Counted from the first letter of the stretch, positions 7,935 through 16,039 are shown. The stretch: 24,864 nt of DNA from an uncultured Collinsella sp. (GCA_900544225.1 UQUD01000016.1:1-24864); one strand, 5' to 3'. The notes: generated from the letters alone by a model not told the origin. Numbers and translations are program-made.

Positions 7935-9299
7935 ATGGCGATCACGCCCGCAGAAATCGCGGAAACCCGCGGCATGGTTGAGGAGCAGAACCTCGACATC
8001 AGGACCATCACCATGGGTGTTTCGCTCATGGGTTGCGGCGACGAGAACCTCGACCGCATGTGCACGAAGATCTACGACCACGTGACGCACACGGCTGAGC
8101 ACCTGGTCGAGACCGCCGAGAACCTCGAGCGCGAGTACGGTATCCCCATCGTCAACAAGCGCGTCTCCGTCACCCCGGTGGCGCAGATCGCCGCGTGCTG
8201 CAAGGATGAGGACCTCACCCCCATCGCGCATGCCCTCGACCGCGCGGCCGAGACGCTCGGCATCGATTACCTGGGTGGCTTCTCCGCACTCGTTCAGAAG
8301 GGCATCGGCGACGCCGACCGCCGCGTCATCCAGTCCATCCCGCAGGCGCTCGCCACCACGAGCCGCGTCTGCTCCAGCGTCAACGTCGCCAGTCTGCGTG
8401 CCGGCATCAACATGGACGCCGTACTCATGGCTGCGCAGACCATCATCGACGCCGCTAAGCTCACGGCCGACCAGGACTCCGTCGGCGCTTCCAAGTTTGT
8501 CTGCTTTGCCAATATGGTCGAGGACTCCCCGTTTATGGCGGGCGCCGTCCACGGCGGTGGCGAGGCCGACGCCGTCATCAACGTAGGCGTTTCGGGCCCC
8601 GGCGTTATGGCCGCAGCCCTGGAGACGCTGCCCGATTCCGCATCGATGATGGAAGTCGCCGAAAAGATTAAGCAGACCGCCTTTAAGATCACCCGCGCCG
8701 GCGAGCTCATGAGCCGCGAGGCCGCCCATCGCCTGGGTGTCGAGAAGGGCATTGTCGACCTGTCGCTGGCTCCCACGCCTGCCATCGGCGACTCCGTCGC
8801 GCGCATCCTCGAGATTATCGGCGTGGGCACCTGCGGTGGCCCCGGCACGACCTGCGCGCTCGCCATGCTCAACGATGCCGTCAAGAAGGGCGGCGTCATG
8901 GCCAGCTCCAGCGTGGGCGGTCTCTCGGGCGCCTTTATCCCCGTGTCCGAGGACGCCGGCATGATCTCCGCCGTCGAGGCCGGCGCGCTTTCGCTCGAGA
9001 AGCTCGAGGCCATGACCTGCGTGTGCTCCGTCGGCCTGGACATGATTGCCATCCCCGGCGACACCCCGGTCGAGACCATCGCCGGCATCATCGCCGACGA
9101 GATGGCCATCGGCGTCATCAACAACAAGACCACGGCCGTCCGCGTGATTCCCGCCATTGGCAAGGGCGTGGGCGACTGCGTCGAGTACGGCGGCCTGTTC
9201 GGCCGTGCGCCCATCATGCCGGTGAACCCCAACGCCGGCACCGTGCTTGCCCACCGTGGTGGACGCTTCCCGGCGCCGCTGAACTCGCTGAAGAACTAG
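7935..9299 (+). CDS. UPF0210 (DUF711, PFL-like) protein
   Basis: A 454-aa protein highly similar over its whole length to the UPF0210 family (about 450 aa). Diagnostic stretches are YGIPIVNKRVSVTP, GGFSALVQKG, CSSVNVASLRAGINMDAV, VGVSGPGV, LSLAPTPAIGDSVA, the run from VGGLSGAFIPVSEDAGM, CVCSVGLDMIAIPGDTP and NNKTTAVRVIPA. The family has a fold related to pyruvate formate-lyase/anaerobic ribonucleotide reductase barrels, but its reaction is unknown. In many Firmicutes it is paired with a small ACT-domain gene; none is present here. The start at 7935 has GGAG about 8 bases ahead (AGGAGCGCAAGG); codons from 7878 overlap the hairpin at 7852-7889 and are unlikely to be used. No promoter was identified. 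Confidence 0.93.
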   Translation: MAITPAEIAETRGMVEEQNLDIRTITMGVSLMGCGDENLDRMCTKIYDHVTHTAEHLVETAENLEREYGIPIVNKRVSVTPVAQIAACCKDEDLTPIAHALDRAAETLGIDYLGGFSALVQKGIGDADRRVIQSIPQALATTSRVCSSVNVASLRAGINMDAVLMAAQTIIDAAKLTADQDSVGASKFVCFANMVEDSPFMAGAVHGGGEADAVINVGVSGPGVMAAALETLPDSASMMEVAEKIKQTAFKITRAGELMSREAAHRLGVEKGIVDLSLAPTPAIGDSVARILEIIGVGTCGGPGTTCALAMLNDAVKKGGVMASSSVGGLSGAFIPVSEDAGMISAVEAGALSLEKLEAMTCVCSVGLDMIAIPGDTPVETIAGIIADEMAIGVINNKTTAVRVIPAIGKGVGDCVEYGGLFGRAPIMPVNPNAGTVLAHRGGRFPAPLNSLKN

Positions 9300-9316
9300 C
9301 TGAGGGGTTCGGGCGA

Positions 9317-9450
9317 GGAGTCCCGAGGAGGGCAAATATATAAGGTCGCCTGCTCGGACAGTCCTGACTCGCACGGAGAGCACATTAAGTGCTCTCCGGC
9401 TCGTGCGGAACTCGCGATCGACCTTATATATTTGCCCTCCCCGGGACTCC
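9317..9450. repeat. 134-bp inverted-repeat (MITE- or BIME-like) element
   Basis: Outer arms 9317-9325 and 9442-9450 pair perfectly; after one mismatch (9326/9441), 9327-9348 pairs perfectly with 9419-9440. That makes 31 of 32 arm positions complementary. The inner arm carries the AT-rich core AAATATATAAGG. The interior holds a second perfect hairpin, CGGAGAGCAC/GTGCTCTCCG (9374-9398), on a 5-base loop. No coding frame fits. The form matches a small non-autonomous inverted-repeat element; its copy number cannot be judged from one window. Confidence 0.8.
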
Positions 9451-9566
9451 CGCACAACGGGACCTCAGTTGGGTTCTATCCCGTATGGCAGTCGCTTCGC
9501 TCCTGCCCGCCTTGGTTGTGAGGGCGGTTTGGCGTTGGAACGGTTCTTTTCTGATATATGCTGGTT

Positions 9567-9598
9567 GCGGCTCTTCTTTTGGGAGGAGTCGCTTTTTT
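9567..9598 (+). terminator. Rho-independent terminator ahead of methyltransferase
   Basis: A stem with G-U wobbles, GCGGCTCTTC/GAGGAGTCGC (9567-9592), is followed by TTTTTT (9593-9598). It would end transcripts coming from UPF0210. It lies only 7 bases before the AGGAGG of the methyltransferase, so it could also act as an attenuator of that gene. Confidence 0.65.
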
Positions 9599-9617
9599 GT
9601 TGCTAGGAGGTTAGCCC

Positions 9618-10505
9618 GTGGTTGATGGGGATGCTCGCTCTGAGCTTCTTTCTGCGGATTGGAATGGCGAATGGATGCGCCTGCAAGCTGGTCGGCATCG
9701 GGCTGATGATTCTTTTGAATGGGATAAGCGGGCTCGGCATTTTCGGCCCTTGGAGACTGCCCCTTATGCTCGGGATTTTATAAAGCTGTTGGCACTTGAG
9801 CCCGGCGAGTCCGTGCTGGATATGGGGTGTGGGGCTGGGTCGATTGCTATTCCGCTTGCTCAGGCTGGGCATTCCGTGATTGCTGCCGACTTCTCTCCTG
9901 CCATGTTGGGCACGCTTGATGCCGGCATTGAGTACTATGAGCTCGAGGATCGCATTACGCCGCTTGAGCTTGTTTGGGATGATGATTGGGATTTGGTTGG
10001 CCCGGTCACGAAAGCGGTAGATGTTGCCTTTGCCAGTCGTTCCGTCACCACAAATGACCTAAAAGGCGCGCTTGCCAAGCTCGACCGCACGGCTCGCCGG
10101 CGTTGTGCTGTCACGATGGTCGCCAACTCCAGCCCGCGCTATGACTTGCACCTGATGAACGCCATCGGCGCCTCGGTTACCTGCAGTAATGGTTTTGTGT
10201 ATGCCTTTAACATCCTTATCCAGATGGGTGCACTGCCGCAGGTCACGTATTTTGAATCGCCCCGTCGCGACACCTTCGATAGTCTCGAGGCGGGCGTGGC
10301 GGACTTTTCTCGCATGCTCGAGCATGGCAACGAGGACAAGATCGACCGCCTGCGCGACTATATCGCCCACCATATGATCGAGAACCCCCATGCCGGCGAG
10401 CCGGGATCCAAGGGCGTACCGCAGGGACGCTACATGCTCGACCACATCCGCAAAGTCCGATGGGCGTTTATCGCCTGGGAGCCGGTCTCCGTACCCCGCC
10501 CGTAG
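9618..10505 (+). CDS. Class I SAM-dependent methyltransferase
   Basis: A 295-aa cytoplasmic protein with a Rossmann-type methyltransferase core. Motif I is VLDMGCGAGS (66-75), followed by an acidic strand end at VIAADFSP (about 87-94). The C-terminal third (FSRMLEHGNEDKIDRLRDYIAHHM and after) was not matched to a named family, so the substrate is unknown. The start is GTG at 9618, fixed by AGGAGG at 9605-9610 with a 7-base gap. Codon use changes inside the gene: the first 400 or so bases favour T-ending codons (GCT, CTT, GAT) while the rest resembles the C/G-ending style of neighbours. It has a terminator immediately upstream and no obvious operon partner. Confidence 0.82.
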   Translation: MVDGDARSELLSADWNGEWMRLQAGRHRADDSFEWDKRARHFRPLETAPYARDFIKLLALEPGESVLDMGCGAGSIAIPLAQAGHSVIAADFSPAMLGTLDAGIEYYELEDRITPLELVWDDDWDLVGPVTKAVDVAFASRSVTTNDLKGALAKLDRTARRRCAVTMVANSSPRYDLHLMNAIGASVTCSNGFVYAFNILIQMGALPQVTYFESPRRDTFDSLEAGVADFSRMLEHGNEDKIDRLRDYIAHHMIENPHAGEPGSKGVPQGRYMLDHIRKVRWAFIAWEPVSVPRP

Positions 10506-10663
10506 CCTATCTAAAACTTGCATCGTCTTCCCGCCCGGCATCCGCATTCTTTGCGAACTGGGCAAACGCGCTCCACACCACGCCGTTCCTGCGCTATCGT
10601 GGGACAGCTCACGTAGATTAAGGCCCCATTGCGGGGCGCCCCATACATAGAAAGCGAGAACCC

Positions 10664-10963
10664 ATGGCACTGACAGGAGCCCAGGTCAAGCAGCTTCGCA
10701 GCATGGCCCATCACCTCAACCCCGCCATCATCATCGGTAAGTCCGATGTCAACGAGGGCACCGTCGAGCAGACGGTCGCCTACCTGGAGAAGCACGAGCT
10801 CGTTAAGTGCTCCGTGCTGGACGGCTCCAGCCTTTCTGCCCGCGAGGCCGCCGAGGAGCTCGCCGAGCGCTGCCACGCCGACGTCGTTCAGGTTATCGGC
10901 CGCAAGTTCTCGCTGTATCGCGAGTCCTCGCGCAAGGATATCCAGAAGATCAAGCTCGTCTAA
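10664..10963 (+). CDS. yhbY: CRM-domain RNA-binding protein YhbY
   Basis: A 99-aa protein made of a single CRS1-YhbY (CRM) domain, the usual length for bacterial YhbY. The family binds pre-50S ribosomal RNA and is linked to ribosome assembly. Conserved segments include the start (LTGAQVKQLRSMAHHLNP), the IIIGKSDVNEG turn at about 22-32, and VIGRKFSLYRES near the C-terminus. The ribosome site is weak (GCGAG). In some genomes yhbY follows obgE and precedes nadD; neither is here. A strong terminator follows at once. Confidence 0.93.
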   Translation: MALTGAQVKQLRSMAHHLNPAIIIGKSDVNEGTVEQTVAYLEKHELVKCSVLDGSSLSAREAAEELAERCHADVVQVIGRKFSLYRESSRKDIQKIKLV

Positions 10964-10991
10964 AACCGACTGGTCATACCGAACAAGTCTG

Positions 10992-11024
10992 CGGGCGTCC
11001 GAGTGATTCGGACGCCCGTTTTTT
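10992..11024 (+). terminator. Rho-independent terminator of yhbY
   Basis: A perfect 11-bp stem (10992-11002 with 11008-11018), a 5-base loop and TTTTTT (11019-11024). The tail touches the stop codon of the convergent regulator gene (stop at 11023-11025). There is no T-run on the minus side. Confidence 0.93.
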
Positions 11025-14019
11025 ATCGCTCGACAAGCACGCGCTTGAGCCTGCCTTCGACCAGGCGCTCATACAGGCGCCTTGTCTCGGGCTCGGGCAC
11101 GCCTTGAACCTGCTCTCGCAGGTGGTGCATGTGGCCGCTGTATAGCTCGACAACATCGCGGCGTCGTCCCGCCGCACCGTAAACGCGCATGGCACAGCGA
11201 ACCATGTCCTCGCGCGCAGTCTCTTGGCGAAGCCCCGATTCAACGAGCCAAATTGCCGATTGCAGGTCATTTTCCTCGAGAGCGGCATTCGCTCCCCTAA
11301 TCATGCAGTCGATGTACTTGGATTGCATAATGTGGCGCATGCGCGTAAAAAACGTGGGGTTGCAACCGGTGGGAACATACAGCGGCCCCGCGTAGAGCTG
11401 CTCAACCTTAAGACAAAGCTCAACCAGGTGAGGGCCTCTCGCGCCCATACGGTTTCCCAGGATCTCGCGGCTCAGCTGGTCAAAGAGCCTTACATCGGTC
11501 TTAACGTAGTCGCCGTTGAGCCCTATGCACTCGTTTTGGATGAGCACGCACGACTTGCCATCCGGCGTTGGACCCAAAGCCGAGCGCAAGCGCGATACCG
11601 TCGAATACAGATTGTTGCGCGCGGCGCTAAACTCGGCATGGGGCCACAACTCCATGGCGATTGTCTCGCGGTCGACCATGGCATCCATGCCCAACGCGAG
11701 CCGCTCGGCAAGTGTTGCCGCCTTTTTGCGACGCCACATCTTATCCGTGATGGGAAAGCCGTCGCGCTCGGCGCGAAATGTGCCAAACATGCGCATCTCA
11801 ATATGGCCGATCGTTTCGACAGCCTTAACCTCGCCCGCCTGGAACAGGTGCTCGCTTTCGCCCTCAAAATCATCGCGTAGTGAATACCGCGACAGCTCAC
11901 GCACCGGAAGCTTCTTGCGAATCCTGACGGCAGGCTCGCCCAGACAGTGCATCGCAAGACGCGCAAATAGCCGATACGATGGGTCTAAAATCCCCGAGCG
12001 ATTCATAGACATCCAGGCGGCAAGATCGCTATCGCGGCCCGCAGCGGCCAGGTGCAGCGCCACGATCCAGGCTTCTGAGCCACCGACCTGCGTCTTGCTA
12101 ATGTCGAGCAGCTCCGCCTCTTCGCGAACCGATACCAGCGACGTATTGCGCAGGTACGCCACGCGCTCCAGCAGCAACGCGTTTTCGCGCATGTACGCAA
12201 TCGATTCGTCGGCGAGCTTGAGCACCTGAACCGCGCGGAACTTCGCGTTGACCGGCCGCCCCTCCGCCAGCGATTGCCAACCCTCCAGCAATAACCCAAA
12301 CAGCTGAATTTGATTGTCACGAACACGCACCGCAAAGCGGTCGAGCTCGCCAAACGCCACATCGTCGGTCACGGGCAAGCCCGCGAGCAGGCGCCGCGCG
12401 GCCAGCACCATACGCAGCCAAATGGATGGCGCCTTAAGCCCGCGGATATCGAGCGCCTCGAGTATCTGCGCCATCTTGTCATCGCGCTCGTCGGGTTTAG
12501 CAAACGAGCCGTCGAACAGCTCCACCAGCATATGGTCGGCCTGTATGAGAATCCCCGCGATGTCGAGCTCGCAATCATAAGCTTTGCACGCCTTGAGCTT
12601 CGCGAGAACATTGCCGTCTTCCGCTCGCTCGGTTAGGTGGCGCTTGACCTCGATATGCGCGGACAGCATGTCGAGCACCTCGCAGGATGTCTGTTCTTGC
12701 ACAACAGGGTTGGCGGGAAGCCCCAGGTCATTGTCGCCATAAAAGGCGATGGTGAGCGCCTGGGCTATTTTCCAGGTAGCGGGATCGACCTCGCGGGCCG
12801 CCTGGTCACCCGCACGTTCGATAACGGACGCCATATACCTTGCTAGCTTTGTATTGCACACGCTGACAGCCGCCAGATACACGCCGAGTGCCTCGGCGGG
12901 TGCCGGCTCTTGCTCCTGCTTTTCCGCATTGATCATCGCCGACGCCGCACGGCAAATGTCCCCTCCGTGCCCGGTCAGGGCAAGATCGGCCCCATACTGC
13001 CCGGCAAGTTCCAATACCACATGGCGGTCCAAGAACGCGTCGGCCAGGTCCATAGCCAAATCGCATCGGCCCGCCTTGATCAAAATGCGAGCAGCCCGCG
13101 ATACAAGTTCGGGACGGATCTCGGCAACAAGCTTTCGCAGCCTCAGGCGCGCGTTGTCCTTAGCGCCCAAACACCTAAAGGTGCGATCAGACGGATCCAC
13201 GCCAAAAATCGGATAATCGCGCACAAAGATGGACTGGTCGACCATCGAAAGCCTCACGCCGCACGCCTCTAGCTCCGCAATGCGGCCCTCGCCCATCAGT
13301 ACCATCAAACAGGCAACGGTAAACAACAGGTTGTTCTCGAGCGATGCGAGATCGGCCAGCGCCGCACCGTACACGTTGACGATTTCGTTCTCGAGCAACC
13401 CGGCAACATCGCCCTGTCCATACATTCCCGTCTGCAGGGCAGATACCAGCTCGGGTACACCCTGTGTGAGCCGATAGAAATCAAGCGATGTGCTGATTGA
13501 GAACGTCGTGGCCCATGACGAATACTCATAGGCGTGCACCTTGAGCATCTGCGCATTGACTTTTACAGAATCGCCCAGCCCGTGGATAAGCAATCGGTTG
13601 GAGGGGCGGCAGGCAATAAAGACCCCCGTCCCCGTAGCACGTAAGCTGCGGATTCGATCGATGAGGTCCTCGGTTTCGTGCTGCTCGAGATTGGGCACGT
13701 TGTCGATCGCAACGAGCGAATGAGGTTTGTCCTTAAGCTCATCGGCGACAACCTCGAGCTGCATAAAGAGCTCGCGTCCAATCGCGCGGTCGGCCTCGAT
13801 AATCCGAACCGGCCCTCGCGTGGGATCCGATTTAACCTCCTGCACGTATTGCAGCAACACCGACGTCTTACCAAACCCGTCGGGCGCGTAGAGCAAAACA
13901 ATTCCCGCCTTGCGCCCTTTAACGATAAGCTCGTTCATCAAGCGATCGCGCCGCACCATATAGCCGCCGCCCGTCGGCATCAACTCGAGGTCGTCCGTAT
14001 TGCCCAGATCGTTTACCAT
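11023..14019 (-). CDS. STAND-type ATPase regulator with winged-helix and BTAD C-terminus
   Basis: A 998-aa putative transcription activator. Order seen: P-loop NTPase with Walker A APDGFGKTS (45-53) and a Walker B-like strand LVAIDNV ending in D106; a long helical middle (about 200-735) of repeat-like helices; a winged-helix DNA-binding domain of the OmpR/SARP type (about 742-840); and a C-terminal bacterial transcriptional activator domain (about 845-998). The layout recalls MalT/LAL and SARP regulators, but the DNA-binding part is winged-helix rather than LuxR-type. Such proteins usually switch on neighbouring or distant genes after sensing a ligand; target and ligand are unknown. GAGGAG lies 6 bases before the ATG at 14019. 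Two GACCATATG copies (14036-14044, 14061-14069) lie in its leader. It is transcribed alone, convergent with yhbY. Confidence 0.85.
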   Translation of the reverse strand: MVNDLGNTDDLELMPTGGGYMVRRDRLMNELIVKGRKAGIVLLYAPDGFGKTSVLLQYVQEVKSDPTRGPVRIIEADRAIGRELFMQLEVVADELKDKPHSLVAIDNVPNLEQHETEDLIDRIRSLRATGTGVFIACRPSNRLLIHGLGDSVKVNAQMLKVHAYEYSSWATTFSISTSLDFYRLTQGVPELVSALQTGMYGQGDVAGLLENEIVNVYGAALADLASLENNLLFTVACLMVLMGEGRIAELEACGVRLSMVDQSIFVRDYPIFGVDPSDRTFRCLGAKDNARLRLRKLVAEIRPELVSRAARILIKAGRCDLAMDLADAFLDRHVVLELAGQYGADLALTGHGGDICRAASAMINAEKQEQEPAPAEALGVYLAAVSVCNTKLARYMASVIERAGDQAAREVDPATWKIAQALTIAFYGDNDLGLPANPVVQEQTSCEVLDMLSAHIEVKRHLTERAEDGNVLAKLKACKAYDCELDIAGILIQADHMLVELFDGSFAKPDERDDKMAQILEALDIRGLKAPSIWLRMVLAARRLLAGLPVTDDVAFGELDRFAVRVRDNQIQLFGLLLEGWQSLAEGRPVNAKFRAVQVLKLADESIAYMRENALLLERVAYLRNTSLVSVREEAELLDISKTQVGGSEAWIVALHLAAAGRDSDLAAWMSMNRSGILDPSYRLFARLAMHCLGEPAVRIRKKLPVRELSRYSLRDDFEGESEHLFQAGEVKAVETIGHIEMRMFGTFRAERDGFPITDKMWRRKKAATLAERLALGMDAMVDRETIAMELWPHAEFSAARNNLYSTVSRLRSALGPTPDGKSCVLIQNECIGLNGDYVKTDVRLFDQLSREILGNRMGARGPHLVELCLKVEQLYAGPLYVPTGCNPTFFTRMRHIMQSKYIDCMIRGANAALEENDLQSAIWLVESGLRQETAREDMVRCAMRVYGAAGRRRDVVELYSGHMHHLREQVQGVPEPETRRLYERLVEGRLKRVLVER

Positions 14020-14253
14020 GCTTGCTCCTCAACTCGACCATATGGACACCGTAGCTGCAGGACCATATGAGCCGCCCCGTGAATAGCGCGGCTTAGAGTT
14101 TTTAATTGTCTGCCGGTACGTGTTTGGCAAGTTTTTGTACAGCGAGGCCCGATGGTAACTTATCCCCCGACCAATAGGTCTTTGCGCAGGTCAATGCGCT
14201 TGCCAGCATGTCCCATCCCATTTGCAGTGTAGCGCAGTCGGCTATTTTTATTT

Positions 14254-14267
14254 GAGTTGCGCAACTC
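14254..14267. promoter_or_regulatory. Perfect 14-bp palindrome, candidate operator
   Basis: GAGTTGCGCAACTC is fully self-complementary, a form typical of dimeric regulator sites. It is about 235 bases upstream of the STAND/BTAD regulator start. The binding protein is unknown. Confidence 0.4.
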
Positions 14268-14410
14268 GCCTACTCCTCGCTACCGCCTGCGACTCTATGG
14301 TGGCAAATGTGCATAGAATCTGCTATAGAATGAATCACAAAAATTTAAAACCCTCCAGTCAAGCACGCGGCAAGGTTTCCGTCATGTATACGCCACGGCG
14401 TATGCCCACT

Positions 14411-14440
14411 AAAAAGGCCCCCGCAAAGCGAGGGCCTTTT
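14411..14440 (-). terminator. Rho-independent terminator of nagB
   Basis: AAAAGGCCC-CGC / GCG-GGGCCTTTT forms a stem with a 3-base loop. It is followed by T-runs on both strands (TTTTT on minus, TTTT on plus), so it can work both ways. It lies 30 bases past the nagB stop. Confidence 0.9.
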
Positions 14441-14469
14441 GAGAAACTATGTAAGATCGCTTGATCGCG

Positions 14470-15198
14470 TTACTCGCAGAGCGAAAGAGCGGCCTCGTCA
14501 GCAACGACAACGCAGTTGGTGTGCAGCTGCAGGATCGAAGCCGGGCATTTGGGCGTAACCGGACCATAGCACATATCGTGCACGGCCTGAGCCTTGGCCT
14601 CGCCGTTGGCGACAACCAGGATCATGCGGGCATACATGATGGTCTGGGTGCCCATGGTGTAAGCCTGACGGGGCACGTCATCGATGCTGTCGAACAGGCG
14701 GCTGTTGGCCTGAATGGTGCTCTCGGTGAGGTCGACGCAGTGCGTGCCCTTGGAGAAGTGATCATCGGGCTCGTTAAAGCCGATGTGACCGTTGTTGCCA
14801 ATGCCGAGCAGCTGCAGATCCGGGTAACCGGCGGCAGCGACGATCTTGTCGTACTCGGAGCAGGCAGCGGCGGCATCGGGGTTGGAGCCATCGGGCACGT
14901 GCGTGTTGTTCAGATCGATATTGATGTGATCGAAGAAGTTCTCGCGCATAAAGTAGTGATAGCTCTGGGGATCGTCGTGCGAAAGACCACGATACTCGTC
15001 CAGGTTATAGGTGCTGACCTCGGCAAAGTCAATGTCGCCCTTCTCGTACCAAGCAGCGAGCTGTTTGTAAGCGCCAATCGGGGTGGAGCCGGTGGCAAGA
15101 CCCAACACGCAATCGGGCTTGAGGATAACCTGAGCCGAGATGATATTAGCGGCCTTGCGGCTCATATCCTCGTAGTCTTTAGCTTTAATGATTTTCAT
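14470..15198 (-). CDS. nagB: Glucosamine-6-phosphate deaminase
   Basis: A 242-aa protein matching NagB (usually 240-266 aa), which converts glucosamine-6-phosphate to fructose-6-phosphate and ammonia. Seen: phosphate-binding GLATGSTP (33-40), catalytic Asp in NLDEYRGL (D67), and GIGNNGHIGFNEP (132-144) with catalytic H138. The start at 15198 is fixed by GAAAGGA about 6-7 bases upstream; an open frame to 15363 would add 55 residues of unusual composition with no ribosome site. It lacks the C-terminal extension of the allosteric E. coli enzyme and so resembles the shorter form. It lies on the same strand as the PTS IIA gene and glmM, forming an amino-sugar neighbourhood, although a hairpin separates it from the IIA gene. 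Its partner nagA is not in the window. Confidence 0.95.
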   Translation of the reverse strand: MKIIKAKDYEDMSRKAANIISAQVILKPDCVLGLATGSTPIGAYKQLAAWYEKGDIDFAEVSTYNLDEYRGLSHDDPQSYHYFMRENFFDHINIDLNNTHVPDGSNPDAAAACSEYDKIVAAAGYPDLQLLGIGNNGHIGFNEPDDHFSKGTHCVDLTESTIQANSRLFDSIDDVPRQAYTMGTQTIMYARMILVVANGEAKAQAVHDMCYGPVTPKCPASILQLHTNCVVVADEAALSLCE

Positions 15199-15396
15199 TA
15201 CGCGTCCTTTCTCGTACAAGAGAGGCAAGGCTCCCCTTACAAGCACTTGCCCGCGGCCCGCGTCGGCCGCAACCAACGTGTGCGGCCACCAGGGCGAGGT
15301 CGCGTAATATATGTGTCTCGTGTCTAACCGCGTCGAGGCCCCTGCCCGTCCACGGTGACCCAAAGCTGTTTAGCCTCGGACGTTTCCCATCTTGCC

Positions 15397-15430
15397 ACGG
15401 AGGGCGCCCTCTTTCAAGGGCGCCCTCCGT
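15397..15430 (-). terminator. GC-rich hairpin after PTS IIA gene
   Basis: A perfect 14-bp stem (15397-15410 with 15417-15430) with a 6-base loop lies 40 bases past the IIA stop. Neither side has a T-run, so it may stabilise the 3' end or end transcription with a factor. The remaining bases up to the nagB start (15199-15396) show no further clear element. Confidence 0.5.
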
Positions 15431-15470
15431 AAACGTGTTTGAATTGTAGGCTAAAGGCCAAGCGGAGCGA

Positions 15471-15968
15471 CTAGCGCTCACGCGCGACGATAAGCTGGTC
15501 CATCTCCTCGACATGCTCGCCAACGGAACCCTTGATGCTCGAGAACTCAACGGAGTTACACACCAAGATGGGAACCGTCACATCGTAGCCCTCGGCAGCA
15601 ATTGCCTCGCGATCGAACTCGATGAGTACATCGCCCTTATGGACGATGTCACCCACTTGCGCATACACAGTAAAATGTTTGCCCTCGAGCTGAACGGTGT
15701 CCAAACCAACATGGATGAGCACGTCTAGACCATCGACCGTGTTGAGCGCAACGGCATGACCCGTGGGAAAAATCGCCTCGACCTTAGCGTCAGCCGGAGC
15801 AATCACACGTGTACCCGTAGGCTGAATCGCCACGCCCTGGCCCAAAAGGCCGGTAGCAAACGTCTGGTCTTTGACCTCGGATAACGGAATGACGTCGCCC
15901 GAGATGGGAGCATCCAGCGTAAGGACTCGACCACGCATACCAAAAGACCTCAGGACTTTAGTGAACAT
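15471..15968 (-). CDS. Stand-alone PTS glucose-type IIA protein
   Basis: A 165-aa cytoplasmic phosphocarrier of the EIIA-Glc family (about 160-170 aa as a separate protein). It takes phosphate from HPr and passes it to a sugar-specific IIB. The active-site segment is LDVLIHVGLDTVQLEG with phospho-His H86; the second histidine is H71 (FPTGHAVAL). APISGDVIPLSEV (20-32) is also typical. The start at 15968 has GAGGGGGAG 4-5 bases ahead; an ATG seven codons upstream lacks this. No IIB or IIC domain is fused or adjacent, so it must serve transporters encoded elsewhere, perhaps GlcNAc or glucose permeases (inference from the nagB and glmM neighbours). It may also be a regulatory protein as Crr is in enterics. 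Confidence 0.92.
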   Translation of the reverse strand: MFTKVLRSFGMRGRVLTLDAPISGDVIPLSEVKDQTFATGLLGQGVAIQPTGTRVIAPADAKVEAIFPTGHAVALNTVDGLDVLIHVGLDTVQLEGKHFTVYAQVGDIVHKGDVLIEFDREAIAAEGYDVTVPILVCNSVEFSSIKGSVGEHVEEMDQLIVARER

Positions 15969-16039
15969 GCTCCCCCTCGGACATACCAATCAATCAAAAT
16001 AACTTTAACAGTTTACCACTTGGCACCCGTTTTTGACCA

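Larger units (their letters stand above)
9300..9617. other. Intergenic region with hairpin element and terminator
   Basis: 318 bases without a supported gene. It contains a 134-bp inverted-repeat element (9317-9450), a T-rich stretch, and a terminator-like hairpin with TTTTTT (9567-9598) just ahead of the methyltransferase ribosome site. Short open frames here (for example 9389-9625) run through the palindrome and have no ribosome site. Confidence 0.6.
14020..14469. promoter_or_regulatory. 450-bp intergenic region with several dyads
   Basis: No convincing gene; an 80-codon frame at 14222-14464 runs across a terminator and has no family features. Contents: GACCATATG direct repeats (14036-14044, 14061-14069; 25-base period), a perfect 14-bp palindrome GAGTTGCGCAACTC (14254-14267), the dyad ATACGCC-AC-GGCGTAT (14388-14403), and the nagB terminator (14411-14440). 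It is AT-richer than its surroundings around 14320-14350. It must hold the promoter of the big regulator on the minus strand, but no single -35/-10 pair stood out. Confidence 0.5.

Noticed and set aside
7848..9455. Minus-strand open frame of 535 codons opposite UPF0210
   Set aside because: Antisense shadow rich in Gly, Asp and His; it runs into the 134-bp palindrome and has no ribosome site.
14222..14464. Possible 80-aa plus-strand gene in the gap upstream of the regulator
   Set aside because: No ribosome site, no family features, and it reads through the nagB terminator hairpin.
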